A stretch of DNA of 49,164 nucleotides, taken from NCBI GenBank assembly GCA_963754845.1, contig CAVWHE010000003.1, positions 1 to 49,164 of the forward strand, read 5' to 3'. How positions within the stretch are numbered: the first letter of the stretch is position 1; the number at the start of each line of letters is the position of its first letter. This stretch comes from JAKASV01 sp963754845. Its GTDB lineage: Bacteria > Babelota > Babeliae > Babelales > Vermiphilaceae. This document shows positions 40,119 through 48,154 of this stretch, one piece after another. Under the pieces are notes generated by a model that saw only the letters and a list, made by a program, of their open reading frames with translations, was not told the origin of the DNA and searched no databases. The position numbers and the translations under genes are program-made.

Positions 40119-41363
40119 ATGTATTTTTTAAGGATCATTTCTCTTATGGCAACTTTTGTATGCCTCGTCGCCGTACCTCGTATCGAAGGCTTTGTATATA
40201 TGATTCGCCACATGCGCGAATCCACAACAGGCCGCGAAATTTTTTTCTTCTCTGACGTTCACCTGGACGGCCCAGCAAGCATTTGCCAAAGAGAAGCTTT
40301 TTTGCGCGCAGCCAAGGGTCATAGCTCTCACGTACTTGTCGAAGATCACAAACTTTCGTTCGACGACGCAAGCGACGGCATAGTAAGTGTCCCGGAATGG
40401 CTCGCGCCCGTCGCCGTAGAGTTTCTCAAAGATCCGCTCAACTTTGATCCCAACGACCCGCGCTGGGATAAAATTGCTATTCCTGAAGCTTTCATGTCCT
40501 GCGAGCAGACACCTATTTGTCACATGACCTACCTCGCGCACGCATGGGGACTCACGGCCCAGAGCGTCGAATGTCGTCATGCGCTCGCTGCTTCACTGAC
40601 ATCGTGGCCGATCTCAGGAGCGCGTGTATTCGCTGCCATCGAAAAGGAAATAAAAACGATAGAGAAATACCATGATGGCCGCATCTTCGATGACTACTAT
40701 AAGGCCAGCATCGCATGGCATCGTCAACAAGCCGCGATGTCTTCTCGATTCATCGCCTATCTCAAGGGATGCAGCCTGTCGGTCAAAGAGGCATTTCGCA
40801 CGCATGTTTTTCAACGCGAGGCCTTCAACACCCTTGTGTCGTTTATTACTGAAGATCTTCGGCGCGAACTCGAAAGCCAGGGACTGACACCACATTATGC
40901 ACTACAACGCGCACGCACAATGGCAGCGCAAACCGTGGCCGCGAGTGAAGAAAACATCTGTATGCAGGTTCTCTGTCGTCTTTTTTCGTTCCTTGTCGAC
41001 GCCAAAACTCTTCACCTCATAAACCAAAACAGGGACAAAAAAACGATTTTTGTTTACGTAGGCGGGACCCACGCCGAAAATGTTGCCAAGGTCCTTGCCG
41101 ATAGCGGTTACCAACTCATTGATACGTATGGCGATGAAGATACGATGGCTGTTCCTCTTGACATCAGCTTTTATTTCCAAACCATTGAGCCTCAGCAGCA
41201 CGGTGTATCCCACAAACGGCGCTGCCGGCAATCAATCTACTCTGGCAATGCCTACGATGACAGCGATGGCATCGACGCATGGCTCGAGAGCGCCATCCTT
41301 CCTTTGTTCGATACATGCAACGCCTTTTCGCTCTACGATCCGTGGCCTCATTTTTGCTTTTGA
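40119..41363 (+). CDS. Exported protein of unknown function, TraB/TIKI-like features
   Basis: 414 residues; the ATG at 40119 follows TTGGAG in a very AT-rich leader (40030-40118). Signal peptide YFLRIISLMATFVCLVAVPRI then EG. After it come EIFFFSDVHLDGP with His, SHVLVEDHK with Glu, a long helical middle, and IFVYVGGTHAENVAKVLADS near residue 310. This order (GxxH-like, Glu, then GGTH followed by a helix) recalls the TraB/ChaN/TIKI superfamily of metal-dependent hydrolases, but the similarity is by eye only. No neighbour suggests a pathway. Confidence 0.75.
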   Translation: MYFLRIISLMATFVCLVAVPRIEGFVYMIRHMRESTTGREIFFFSDVHLDGPASICQREAFLRAAKGHSSHVLVEDHKLSFDDASDGIVSVPEWLAPVAVEFLKDPLNFDPNDPRWDKIAIPEAFMSCEQTPICHMTYLAHAWGLTAQSVECRHALAASLTSWPISGARVFAAIEKEIKTIEKYHDGRIFDDYYKASIAWHRQQAAMSSRFIAYLKGCSLSVKEAFRTHVFQREAFNTLVSFITEDLRRELESQGLTPHYALQRARTMAAQTVAASEENICMQVLCRLFSFLVDAKTLHLINQNRDKKTIFVYVGGTHAENVAKVLADSGYQLIDTYGDEDTMAVPLDISFYFQTIEPQQHGVSHKRRCRQSIYSGNAYDDSDGIDAWLESAILPLFDTCNAFSLYDPWPHFCF

Positions 41364-41658
41364 GGTTGATGGCCGCGTTACGTATAATCCCCGGGCCTCG
41401 ACTTCGAGTTCTCATGGATTTTAATCGTATTTTTAAATAATGAAAAGACTTGTTGAGTTAAATCAACTTTATCAAATCTATTGTTTTTTATATTAGAAAA
41501 ATGCTACCATCGTGCCAGTATGATTTCGAGTAATCACCACCTTTGAAGATACCCAAAAAACGAGAGGGGGGGGTAAGGACGTGTGATTCCGCAGAAGTAG
41601 TGACGCAGAGCGAGGAAGTGCGTACAGGGGAGTGTCGATAAAAATAGGGAGATTTACC

Positions 41659-43224
41659 ATGACGGCAAAAGAAACTTTAAGAACACTTGCGGGTGGTTGT
41701 ATTCTCTTTGTAATGAGCTCGATCACGGCTCAGCAGGCTGCAATTATCTACCACGCTTTCGATGAACAGTTTTCCTCTATACTAGGAAAGCTCGACGAGC
41801 TTAAAGCGAGCGGTTTTACCCACATTCAAGTCTCACCCATTCAAGAGAATACCTCTAAGGGAGATGAATGGTGGAGAGCTTATCAACCCCTTGACTACAC
41901 CATAGACGGGGGAAAGTATGGCAACGAAGCGGTCTTCAGAGATCTCGTAAGTACGATTCATGCAAAAGGAATGAAAGTCATTGTTGACGTAGTTTTTGGC
42001 CATGTCGGTTCACTGCCAGGAGCCGACAAATACAAATGGCTTGAGGCAACGAGAAAGAAATGTGAAGGCCATCCTGAAGCGTATAATGCTCTCATCGGAA
42101 GCGTTGTGGAAAGACAGGGTGGAACTACGTTCCTTAACAAACTTGTGGCTGCTGATATAAACCCTTGGAAATACAACAAACTCGATCCTCTTTGGGATAC
42201 AGAAGGAGCGAAAGCGGGGAAGCTTTTAAGGACCGACCAGAACCTCCTGCAGGAGTGCGACGGAGAACACGCCTATCCCCATAAATATGATTATGGAAGA
42301 GCTTGTGAGAAACAAGGCGGGACTAAAGGGTGTTATAATTATGGGCTGTGGTTTGGTGACTTGCCATCCCTCAATCTTCAAAGTTCATATGTAAAAGGCC
42401 AGCAAAAAGCCTATCTCGCGCGCCTCTTAAATCTTGGCGTTGATGGGTTCCGTTTTGATGCCCTCCATCTTTTTCCCTTGGAGACGTGGAATGAGTACTA
42501 TGACTACATAAAGACAATGAAGCCTAGTAACTTCTTGTGCGGCGAGATTGTAACACCGATCGTGGAAGAGTATGCAGTTTATTATTCAAATAAAGACGTT
42601 CACATGACCGATTACATCCTTTACCTTGCCCTCCAGAAAGCATTTTCGTTTGACGGCTCTTTAAATTCACTTAACCTACCACCGTCAAATGGGCAGCCAG
42701 ATGCTGCCCTGACATTTGGAGATAGTCACGACACGTATGCTGGCCGAAAGCGTACCGGCGGCCTCTCACTCTTTCTCAGTGATCTTCACGATGTAAAGCT
42801 TGCTTCATGTTTTATACTTGCACGTTCGTATGGCATACCTCTTATTCTCAACCACACGTACGAGGATTTAAAAGGGGACATCCAACGTGCCATGAAATTT
42901 AGAAGTCTCATGGCAAAAAATAATGCCGGAGGAGAATACGTTCAAGAGCAAGGCGATGATGCCCATCTAAAACAAGTTGTCATGCTTATGCAGCGAGGAA
43001 ACGAAAACTTCAAGGGCTTCATGATCATCAACAAATCAGGCGAGAATATAACCCACAACTTCTTGTTCCATCAATTCGGAGACGAACCCTTGAACGGAGC
43101 AAAATTCAAAAATATGAGCAACGAAGAGGAGGTCATCACCATCACGGAGCATAATAGGGCAACTATCACAGTTCCCAAGCGAAGTGCTCAATTTTTTGTG
43201 ACACCCGATATCCTTGTGCCCTAG
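41659..43224 (+). CDS. Exported alpha-amylase family (GH13) glycosidase
   Basis: 521 residues; the ATG at 41659 is preceded by AGGGAG. Signal peptide ends near TAQQA (residue 26). The four GH13 regions are DVVFGH (residues 110-115), GFRFDALH with Asp267 as nucleophile, FLCGEIV with Glu296 as acid/base, and FGDSHDTY with Asp358 as transition-state stabiliser (DSHD rather than NHD). The C-terminal beta domain follows. It should cleave alpha-1,4-glucans outside the cytoplasm. Codons ending in A or T are clearly more frequent than in the neighbouring genes, suggesting acquisition. The 41364-41658 spacer holds an AT-rich tract and a run of eight G near 41564. Confidence 0.92.
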   Translation: MTAKETLRTLAGGCILFVMSSITAQQAAIIYHAFDEQFSSILGKLDELKASGFTHIQVSPIQENTSKGDEWWRAYQPLDYTIDGGKYGNEAVFRDLVSTIHAKGMKVIVDVVFGHVGSLPGADKYKWLEATRKKCEGHPEAYNALIGSVVERQGGTTFLNKLVAADINPWKYNKLDPLWDTEGAKAGKLLRTDQNLLQECDGEHAYPHKYDYGRACEKQGGTKGCYNYGLWFGDLPSLNLQSSYVKGQQKAYLARLLNLGVDGFRFDALHLFPLETWNEYYDYIKTMKPSNFLCGEIVTPIVEEYAVYYSNKDVHMTDYILYLALQKAFSFDGSLNSLNLPPSNGQPDAALTFGDSHDTYAGRKRTGGLSLFLSDLHDVKLASCFILARSYGIPLILNHTYEDLKGDIQRAMKFRSLMAKNNAGGEYVQEQGDDAHLKQVVMLMQRGNENFKGFMIINKSGENITHNFLFHQFGDEPLNGAKFKNMSNEEEVITITEHNRATITVPKRSAQFFVTPDILVP

Positions 43225-43345
43225 GTTTCGAGAACTCTCTATCCGTGGTACGCTACCTTAGGCTGCTGGGGGTCGGCAATGAGCATGCGTTGTTATAGTG
43301 CAAAGCTACACATACACTTTGGATATTTTGTAATCGGGGACTATC

Positions 43346-44114
43346 ATGATTGAGCTCACGCAGGTAACTGATTTTCTCGACGCTTACTTGGCACTACACG
43401 AATTTTGCAAAAACGACGATGCTTGGAACGGCCTCCAGGTCGAGGGTAGCGATAAGTAAAAAAGATCATGTTCACCACCGACGCCGGCATTGAGACATTC
43501 AAGAAGGCTGTCGAATTTCGGCAGACATGATCGTGGTCCATCACGGAATTTTTTGGTTTAAAAGTAATCCGAGTTTTAAAGGATACCTAAAAAAACGAAT
43601 TTCTCTTCTTTTGGAAAATGGCATTTCGCTCTACGCAGCCCATTTGCCTCTCGATAAACATCCGACCGTCGGCAACAATGCACAGCTTTTGAAGCTTCTG
43701 GGCTTTGAGCCTGACCTAACGAGGCCCTTCGCATATTACAGCGGCATGTACTTAGGTTTCATCGGAACACGCACTACGGCGACGACGTGCGAACGTATAG
43801 CACAAACGTTGACCCAAAGCACCGGCGCCCGCTGCACGATACTTAATTTCGGGCCGCGTGACATTCGCACTATAGCCGTATGTTCCGGCGGCGGGGGCTA
43901 CGCTCAGCTCGAGGAAGCGGCAGCTTCTGGCGTCGATGTATACGTCACAGGAGATGCCTCGGAGTCGTATCACGCGGCAAAGGACCGCGGGCTCAACCTT
44001 ATATTTGCCGGGCACCACGCAACCGAAACGGTTGGCGTCAAGGCTTTGGCGCACGTAGTCAAGCGCGAGCTCGGCGTTGAAACGGTGTTCGTTGACGTTC
44101 CTACGGGGTTGTGA
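43346..44114 (+). pseudogene. NIF3/DUF34-family metal protein gene broken by two frameshifts
   Basis: The ATG at 43346 follows GGGGA and reads IELTQVTDFLDAYLALHEFC, then WNGLQVEGSDK and a TAA at 43457. The next frame continues KIMFTTDAGIETFKKAVE to a TGA at 43528, and the third frame continues ADMIVVHHGIFWF through to 44114. Joined, these give a normal NIF3 protein of about 255 residues, with the metal-binding HH near residue 63, VTGDASESYHAAKD and FAGHHATETVG. Each break fits the loss of one base, the first in an A-rich run. Either the gene is decaying or the assembly has indel errors. Confidence 0.82.
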
Positions 44115-44255
44115 CGGAAATCCTGGCTATACGCTGTGCCCCTTACCGACTAACGCTATTATCGCGTGGCCAGCGTGCGCCCGATGGCGCGTCCATGATC
44201 ACCGTCGCCCACGAACCAATCGTAGAGCCTTCGCGCGCGGCTTCGCGGACTGCGG

Positions 44256-45041
44256 TCAAAGTCGACATGTATCGTCTCGCGGCCGCCTTCGCGCACGGGA
44301 GCTGAGTAGCGATCCTTTCCGGATGCTGGAGCATGAAAAGCTCTTCATCGGTGAAGCGTTCGTGGGCGGGCAGACTCGATAATAAGCGGCGAGATTTCTC
44401 TCTTGCTGGCGCAACGCACAGGCGCCAGCTGGTCGCAGCAGTTGGTGCAGACGGTTGACCCAGGATGTTGCTTGTCCGGCACAAAGTCCCAACGCTGTTG
44501 TCGCGCAGCACGCAGCTGCACACAGCAAACCAGTTACGCACGAACTCATCCGCGGCCCTCCGCAGTGCGCAGCACAGGCACGAAATATGGGTAGCACTCG
44601 TGTGTTGTAGCAGCCGGTGTAAGCACAACCGCCAAGGAACGCCCCACCAAGAGCGCTGGCGAGGGTGTGCGTTTCGTTATAGCGTGTGTGCTTGAGCGCT
44701 TGGACGTATGATGCCCACATGACACATTTTTTACGGTCCGACACGTGTGGCATGACAAAGTGCAACGGCGTATCAAGCCCAACGCCAACAAGAACGTTCC
44801 TTGACTCTTCATCGAAGCCAGGATTCCATGCCCCCAAGGCGTACCCGCGATGACCGTCGCCAAGCATGAGACGTCTCCAGCCATCCTCCTGCGGCGGCGG
44901 CTGCTGCGGCGGTCCCGCGTTTGCCGACCGACGATCACCGGCACAATCCTCGCCGCTTTGTGGCGGAACCATGGAGCACGCCGATGACACGGCAAGCACA
45001 AGGGCACACACAAACGTTGCCGTTTTAAAAACCTTTAACAT
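44256..45041 (-). CDS. Lipoprotein-like exported protein, C-terminus probably frameshifted
   Basis: 261 residues as read; the ATG at 45041 follows GGAGGAGG. The N-terminus FKTATFVCALVLAVSSACS has a lipobox-like LAVSSAC, followed by a Gln/Pro-rich linker and a Cys- and Ala-rich body with hydrophobic helices (ALGGAFLGGCAYTGC, SCVTGLLCAAACCATTALG). After about residue 215 the frame becomes Arg/Ser-rich and unlikely. The adjacent frame continues with REKSRRLLSSLPAHERFTD then EELFMLQHPERIATQLP and ends at 44143, which looks like genuine protein. A one-base change near 44390-44400 would restore about 300 residues. Confidence 0.65.
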   Translation of the reverse strand: MLKVFKTATFVCALVLAVSSACSMVPPQSGEDCAGDRRSANAGPPQQPPPQEDGWRRLMLGDGHRGYALGAWNPGFDEESRNVLVGVGLDTPLHFVMPHVSDRKKCVMWASYVQALKHTRYNETHTLASALGGAFLGGCAYTGCYNTRVLPIFRACAAHCGGPRMSSCVTGLLCAAACCATTALGLCAGQATSWVNRLHQLLRPAGACALRQQERNLAAYYRVCPPTNASPMKSFSCSSIRKGSLLSSRARRRPRDDTCRL

Positions 45042-45082
45042 TTCTTACCTCCTCCAGAGCAGGGATGTTCCTGATTTTCACT

Positions 45083-45395
45083 TCACGTATTCTTACGCGC
45101 CCTCACAGCAAGATGCGTCGAAGAAAGTTTTACAAGGCCATCATCGTCACGCGCGGCGCGCACCCTATCAACGATGTGCCAAGCAAATGCGCGCGCCATA
45201 TCGTCGGGTAATTTTGTCGCGTGAGGTATCCACACAAAAAGTACGTCCATCGTCGCACCCGATATCGAGAACTTCCTCGACGCCGCTCAAATCATCGAGG
45301 GCGCCGACCGCCTCGCATCCACGCTCGCAGCGTCCTATGGCATGACGACCGTAGTGCTCAGCATTCCATGTATCGTCGGCATGTGTGTGCTCCAT
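45083..45395 (-). pseudogene. SAM-dependent methyltransferase remnant with a large internal deletion
   Basis: The ATG at 45395 follows GAGGT and reads ADDTWNAEHYGRHAIG then VLDIGCDDGR, the start and SAM-binding motif I of a trans-aconitate-methyltransferase-like enzyme. Right after, another frame reads FVWIPHATKLPDDMARAFAW then HIVDRV and KLSSTHLAVRARKNT to a TGA at 45083, which is the usual C-terminus of the same family. About 140-150 residues between them are missing. The fragment cannot be a functional enzyme. Confidence 0.72.
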
Positions 45396-45398
45396 GCT

Positions 45399-45995
45399 CT
45401 ACCTCTTTACTGGTTGAATAGTGACCCTGAGCTTGTCAATGGCAGTGATGGCCATGTCTATGACATCATCAACGGCAGTCAACGGCACGTTTTCACCACT
45501 CAAGCTGTCCTTTATGATCGCGTACAACGGATCGCCAAGGGCACCAGAAAGGCTGCCCGCATAGTCCTGCGGGTCTATCGACAAAAGCCCCACACGTTGA
45601 AGCTCCTTCTCACACGCGCTGAGCAGCTCTATCTCGCACAGGCCAAGCGTGTGTGCTGATGCCGCGAGTGCACCTTTATAGCGTGCATCGAGGTATTTGA
45701 CAAAAGCGCCTTTCTGTTTCGCGTTCATGAGGCGGTATATCTCATTGATGTATGTTGCAAAGAACTCCATAGCGCCATTAATGGTGGCAGCTAGGGCTTC
45801 CTGACACTCGTGATCTTTAAGAATTTCGACGAGGACAAGCGTCGACTTCGACGTTGCCTTACCAGGGGCCTTCGTGCCACGAGCCCACTCTACGCGATGT
45901 GCCCATTCCATGGTGAGTATGCGCAGAAGATCGCGATGACAGAGTTGTCCACCGGCTACCCATACCGGCTCACCCGAGGCACCCTCTTTCAACAT
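45399..45995 (-). CDS. Helical protein, possibly the second half of a frameshifted exported protein
   Basis: 198 residues. It is mostly helical (LLRILTMEWAHRVEWARGTK, FFATYINEIYRLMNAKQKG, AITAIDKLRVTIQPVKR) with no signal peptide. Its ATG overlaps the end of the preceding ORF by seven bases without a clear ribosome binding site. The same frame can be read further upstream as RWRHLRNLEVMLKEG, so it may be the continuation of the 45989-46591 protein after a one-base shift. Alternatively the two genes are translationally coupled. Confidence 0.6.
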   Translation of the reverse strand: MLKEGASGEPVWVAGGQLCHRDLLRILTMEWAHRVEWARGTKAPGKATSKSTLVLVEILKDHECQEALAATINGAMEFFATYINEIYRLMNAKQKGAFVKYLDARYKGALAASAHTLGLCEIELLSACEKELQRVGLLSIDPQDYAGSLSGALGDPLYAIIKDSLSGENVPLTAVDDVIDMAITAIDKLRVTIQPVKR

Positions 45996-46591
45996 GACTT
46001 CAAGGTTCCGCAGATGACGCCACCGATGGCTGCAGAGGCGAACTCGACATCGGTGTCATTGATATCGACCATGGCATCCTCACCTATCATGAAGATATCC
46101 GAAAATGCCTCCATCGCCGCCCTCTCGGCTTTCAGTAGCCTCTCAGATTTATCATGCGTTAGAACCCGAGCTTCGCATCCATCGGCACCCGTGGAAAAAA
46201 TCTCGGGGTTGCCCCTTCCCTCAGCTCGCACACATATAAGGAAGTCACTGAAAGAGCTCAGGCATCTTTGCGCCTTGACCTTCGTGGCCTCATCGAGACG
46301 AGCATAAACCTGAAGAAAGAGTGTCGAAGCGAGGCGGAATAATGCAACGTCACAACGATGCGCGGCATCCTTGCAAGCGGCGCTCGCAAGCGGCCTGATG
46401 GTAACCGGTCGCACCAATTCTGAGTGCGAGCAACCGCGGCGAAGGAGATTGCCGACGGTCTTCGGTGCCCTTCGGCCAGCGGCAAGAGACACCTTGCTTT
46501 TTCCGGCACCACCAGCCAACGAATCCACTGCGGCTGAGATGATCGTAAAAGCACACACGCCAACGACCACTCTCTTCATAACATTGCTCAT
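45989..46591 (-). CDS. Exported helical protein, possibly truncated by frameshift
   Basis: 200 residues from the ATG at 46591 (M5 is an alternative). Signal peptide VMKRVVVGVCAFTIISAAVD then SLAGG; the mature part is basic, then helical (LASTLFLQVYARLDEATKVK, SERLLKAERAAMEAFSDIFM). It ends abruptly after VICGTLKSC. The next ORF starts in another frame at the overlapping ATG and has no export signal, which would make sense if both halves belonged to one protein of about 395 residues. Confidence 0.65.
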   Translation of the reverse strand: MSNVMKRVVVGVCAFTIISAAVDSLAGGAGKSKVSLAAGRRAPKTVGNLLRRGCSHSELVRPVTIRPLASAACKDAAHRCDVALFRLASTLFLQVYARLDEATKVKAQRCLSSFSDFLICVRAEGRGNPEIFSTGADGCEARVLTHDKSERLLKAERAAMEAFSDIFMIGEDAMVDINDTDVEFASAAIGGVICGTLKSC

Positions 46592-46750
46592 GAAAAACTC
46601 CTTGCATCGCGGACAACCAAGCCACCAACGTCACCATAGCTTCTAAGACCTCCCCGCTTTTTACCCGGACTTCTTCGTTCGGATGATCCATAATAGATTG
46701 GACTAGGAGAAAGTCAAAGGTCCTTTTGCTTATTTCTACCACAAATTACA

Positions 46751-46779
46751 AAGACAAAATTAGTTTTCTGTTGTATAAT
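46751..46779 (+). promoter_or_regulatory. Promoter of the ComEC-like gene, giving a nearly leaderless message
   Basis: AAGACA (46751-46756) and a perfect TATAAT (46774-46779) with a 17-base spacer. The -10 box ends ten bases before the ATG at 46790, so transcription should start within a few bases of the start codon. No Shine-Dalgarno is present. Confidence 0.6.
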
Positions 46780-46789
46780 TATTCGTACT

Positions 46790-47917
46790 ATGAATCTCAG
46801 CCGCCACTTCGTCATACCCCGAATCTACCCCGTGTGGTGCCTCACCATTGCTCTTATAGCCGGCATATGGTGGCAATGGTGCGGTTCTGCGTGGCCGATG
46901 GCAGTGGCCGTGTGTGCCGGTAGCACCATCATCGCGGTCGCCTTGTGTGCGATCACGGGGTTGCCGCGCAGCCCGTATCTCATAGTTTATTGCGCATCAT
47001 TTCTCGGGGGCGCGTACCGCTTCCATGAACGTCTCACGCGGTACCGGAAACTTCACGAGGACCTTGGACGCCACGTGTGTTATGCCGTCGGATCCGTCGC
47101 CGAAATTAACGAAACGGCCGACGCACGACTGCGTTACGTCATCAAACTCGATGCAAGCCTTCTTTACACACAGCAAGGGCCGACTAAGCCGTATGGGCAA
47201 CGCGCACCTCTCATTCTCCACGTGTCAACGGCACGCGGCATCCGCGTTGCCGACCGCATCCTCGTGAGTGGCATACGCGTCAAAAAGCCCACCAACGATG
47301 ACTATGGCCAGTACCTCCTCAAGGAAGGTTTTGCCGCAAGCGCCGTTGTCAGCAGATCTGCACTCGAAGTCATCGAACGCCCTTCGTTTTCGATCAGGCG
47401 CATCATAAAGGAGTATCGCCAGTGGCTTCTCCACAGTTTTCGCCGCACTATGAGTACCCAAACGTACTGTGCATTTGCTTCCATTTTTCTTGGCAATCCG
47501 ACGGCAAAAAAGCGTGAAGAGCGACTCAAGAATCAGCTGCGTATGTGGGGCCTCTTTCACTACATCGCGCGCGCCGGCCTTCACCTCGTCATTTTTGTGT
47601 CAGTGTGGGTTTTCGTGCTGGGGATTCTGCCGCTGCCGTGGTTGTGGCGGCAGCTCGTCATCATTGCCCTGTGCTGCCTTTACTATCTCTTCACATGGCC
47701 CAGCATTCCCTTCAACCGGGCTTTCTTTACCTTCATTCTCGTGCGCGCATGCGGTATATGCCGGATGCGAACGTATTACGTACCATCGCTTTCACTCGTT
47801 GCTTTCGTCACACTTGTCCTCAACCCGCTCTACCTTTTTTCCCTGGACTTTCAGCTGAGCTTTGGTATAACGTACGCGCTTGCATGGTTCAATGAAATCA
47901 GATTTCAACGCCGCTGA
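46790..47917 (+). CDS. comEC: ComEC/Rec2-like membrane protein lacking the nuclease domain
   Basis: 375 residues. N-terminal membrane helices (WCLTIALIAGIWWQWCGSAW, AGSTIIAVALCAITGLP) lead to a DUF4131-like OB region (VCYAVGSVAEI, GIRVADRILVSGIRV), then the Competence domain beginning AFASIFLGNPTAKKREERLK, LRMWGLFHYIARAGLHLVIF and several helices to SLDFQLSFGITYALAWFN. ComEC forms the inner-membrane channel for incoming single-stranded DNA. The C-terminal metallo-beta-lactamase-type nuclease and last helices of a full protein of about 700 residues are missing: the gene stops at 47917. Either a compact family form or a truncation. Confidence 0.85.
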   Translation: MNLSRHFVIPRIYPVWCLTIALIAGIWWQWCGSAWPMAVAVCAGSTIIAVALCAITGLPRSPYLIVYCASFLGGAYRFHERLTRYRKLHEDLGRHVCYAVGSVAEINETADARLRYVIKLDASLLYTQQGPTKPYGQRAPLILHVSTARGIRVADRILVSGIRVKKPTNDDYGQYLLKEGFAASAVVSRSALEVIERPSFSIRRIIKEYRQWLLHSFRRTMSTQTYCAFASIFLGNPTAKKREERLKNQLRMWGLFHYIARAGLHLVIFVSVWVFVLGILPLPWLWRQLVIIALCCLYYLFTWPSIPFNRAFFTFILVRACGICRMRTYYVPSLSLVAFVTLVLNPLYLFSLDFQLSFGITYALAWFNEIRFQRR

Positions 47918-47938
47918 TAGTTTCATTTTTCATTTAAT

Positions 47939-47966
47939 TTGACAAAGCTATAGGAAAGCTTAGAAT
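47939..47966 (+). promoter_or_regulatory. Promoter of the initiator tRNA gene
   Basis: A perfect TTGACA (47939-47944) and TAGAAT (47961-47966) separated by 16 bases, about 37 bases before the tRNA. Confidence 0.7.
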
Positions 47967-48002
47967 TAGAGACCTGATAGAAGTTTCGAATTTCTTCTTC
48001 GT

Positions 48003-48079
<77 letters not shown>

Positions 48080-48096
48080 TTTTGATATAAATTTTG

Positions 48097-48134
48097 AGAG
48101 ACCGTGTGTCGGGTGCACGGTCTCTCTTTTTTTT
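48097..48134 (+). terminator. Intrinsic terminator after tRNA-fMet
   Basis: AGAGACCGTG (48097-48106) and CACGGTCTCT (48116-48125) form a perfect ten-pair stem, followed by C and eight T. Confidence 0.92.
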
Positions 48135-48154
48135 AATGCCTTTGGGTGGGGCAC

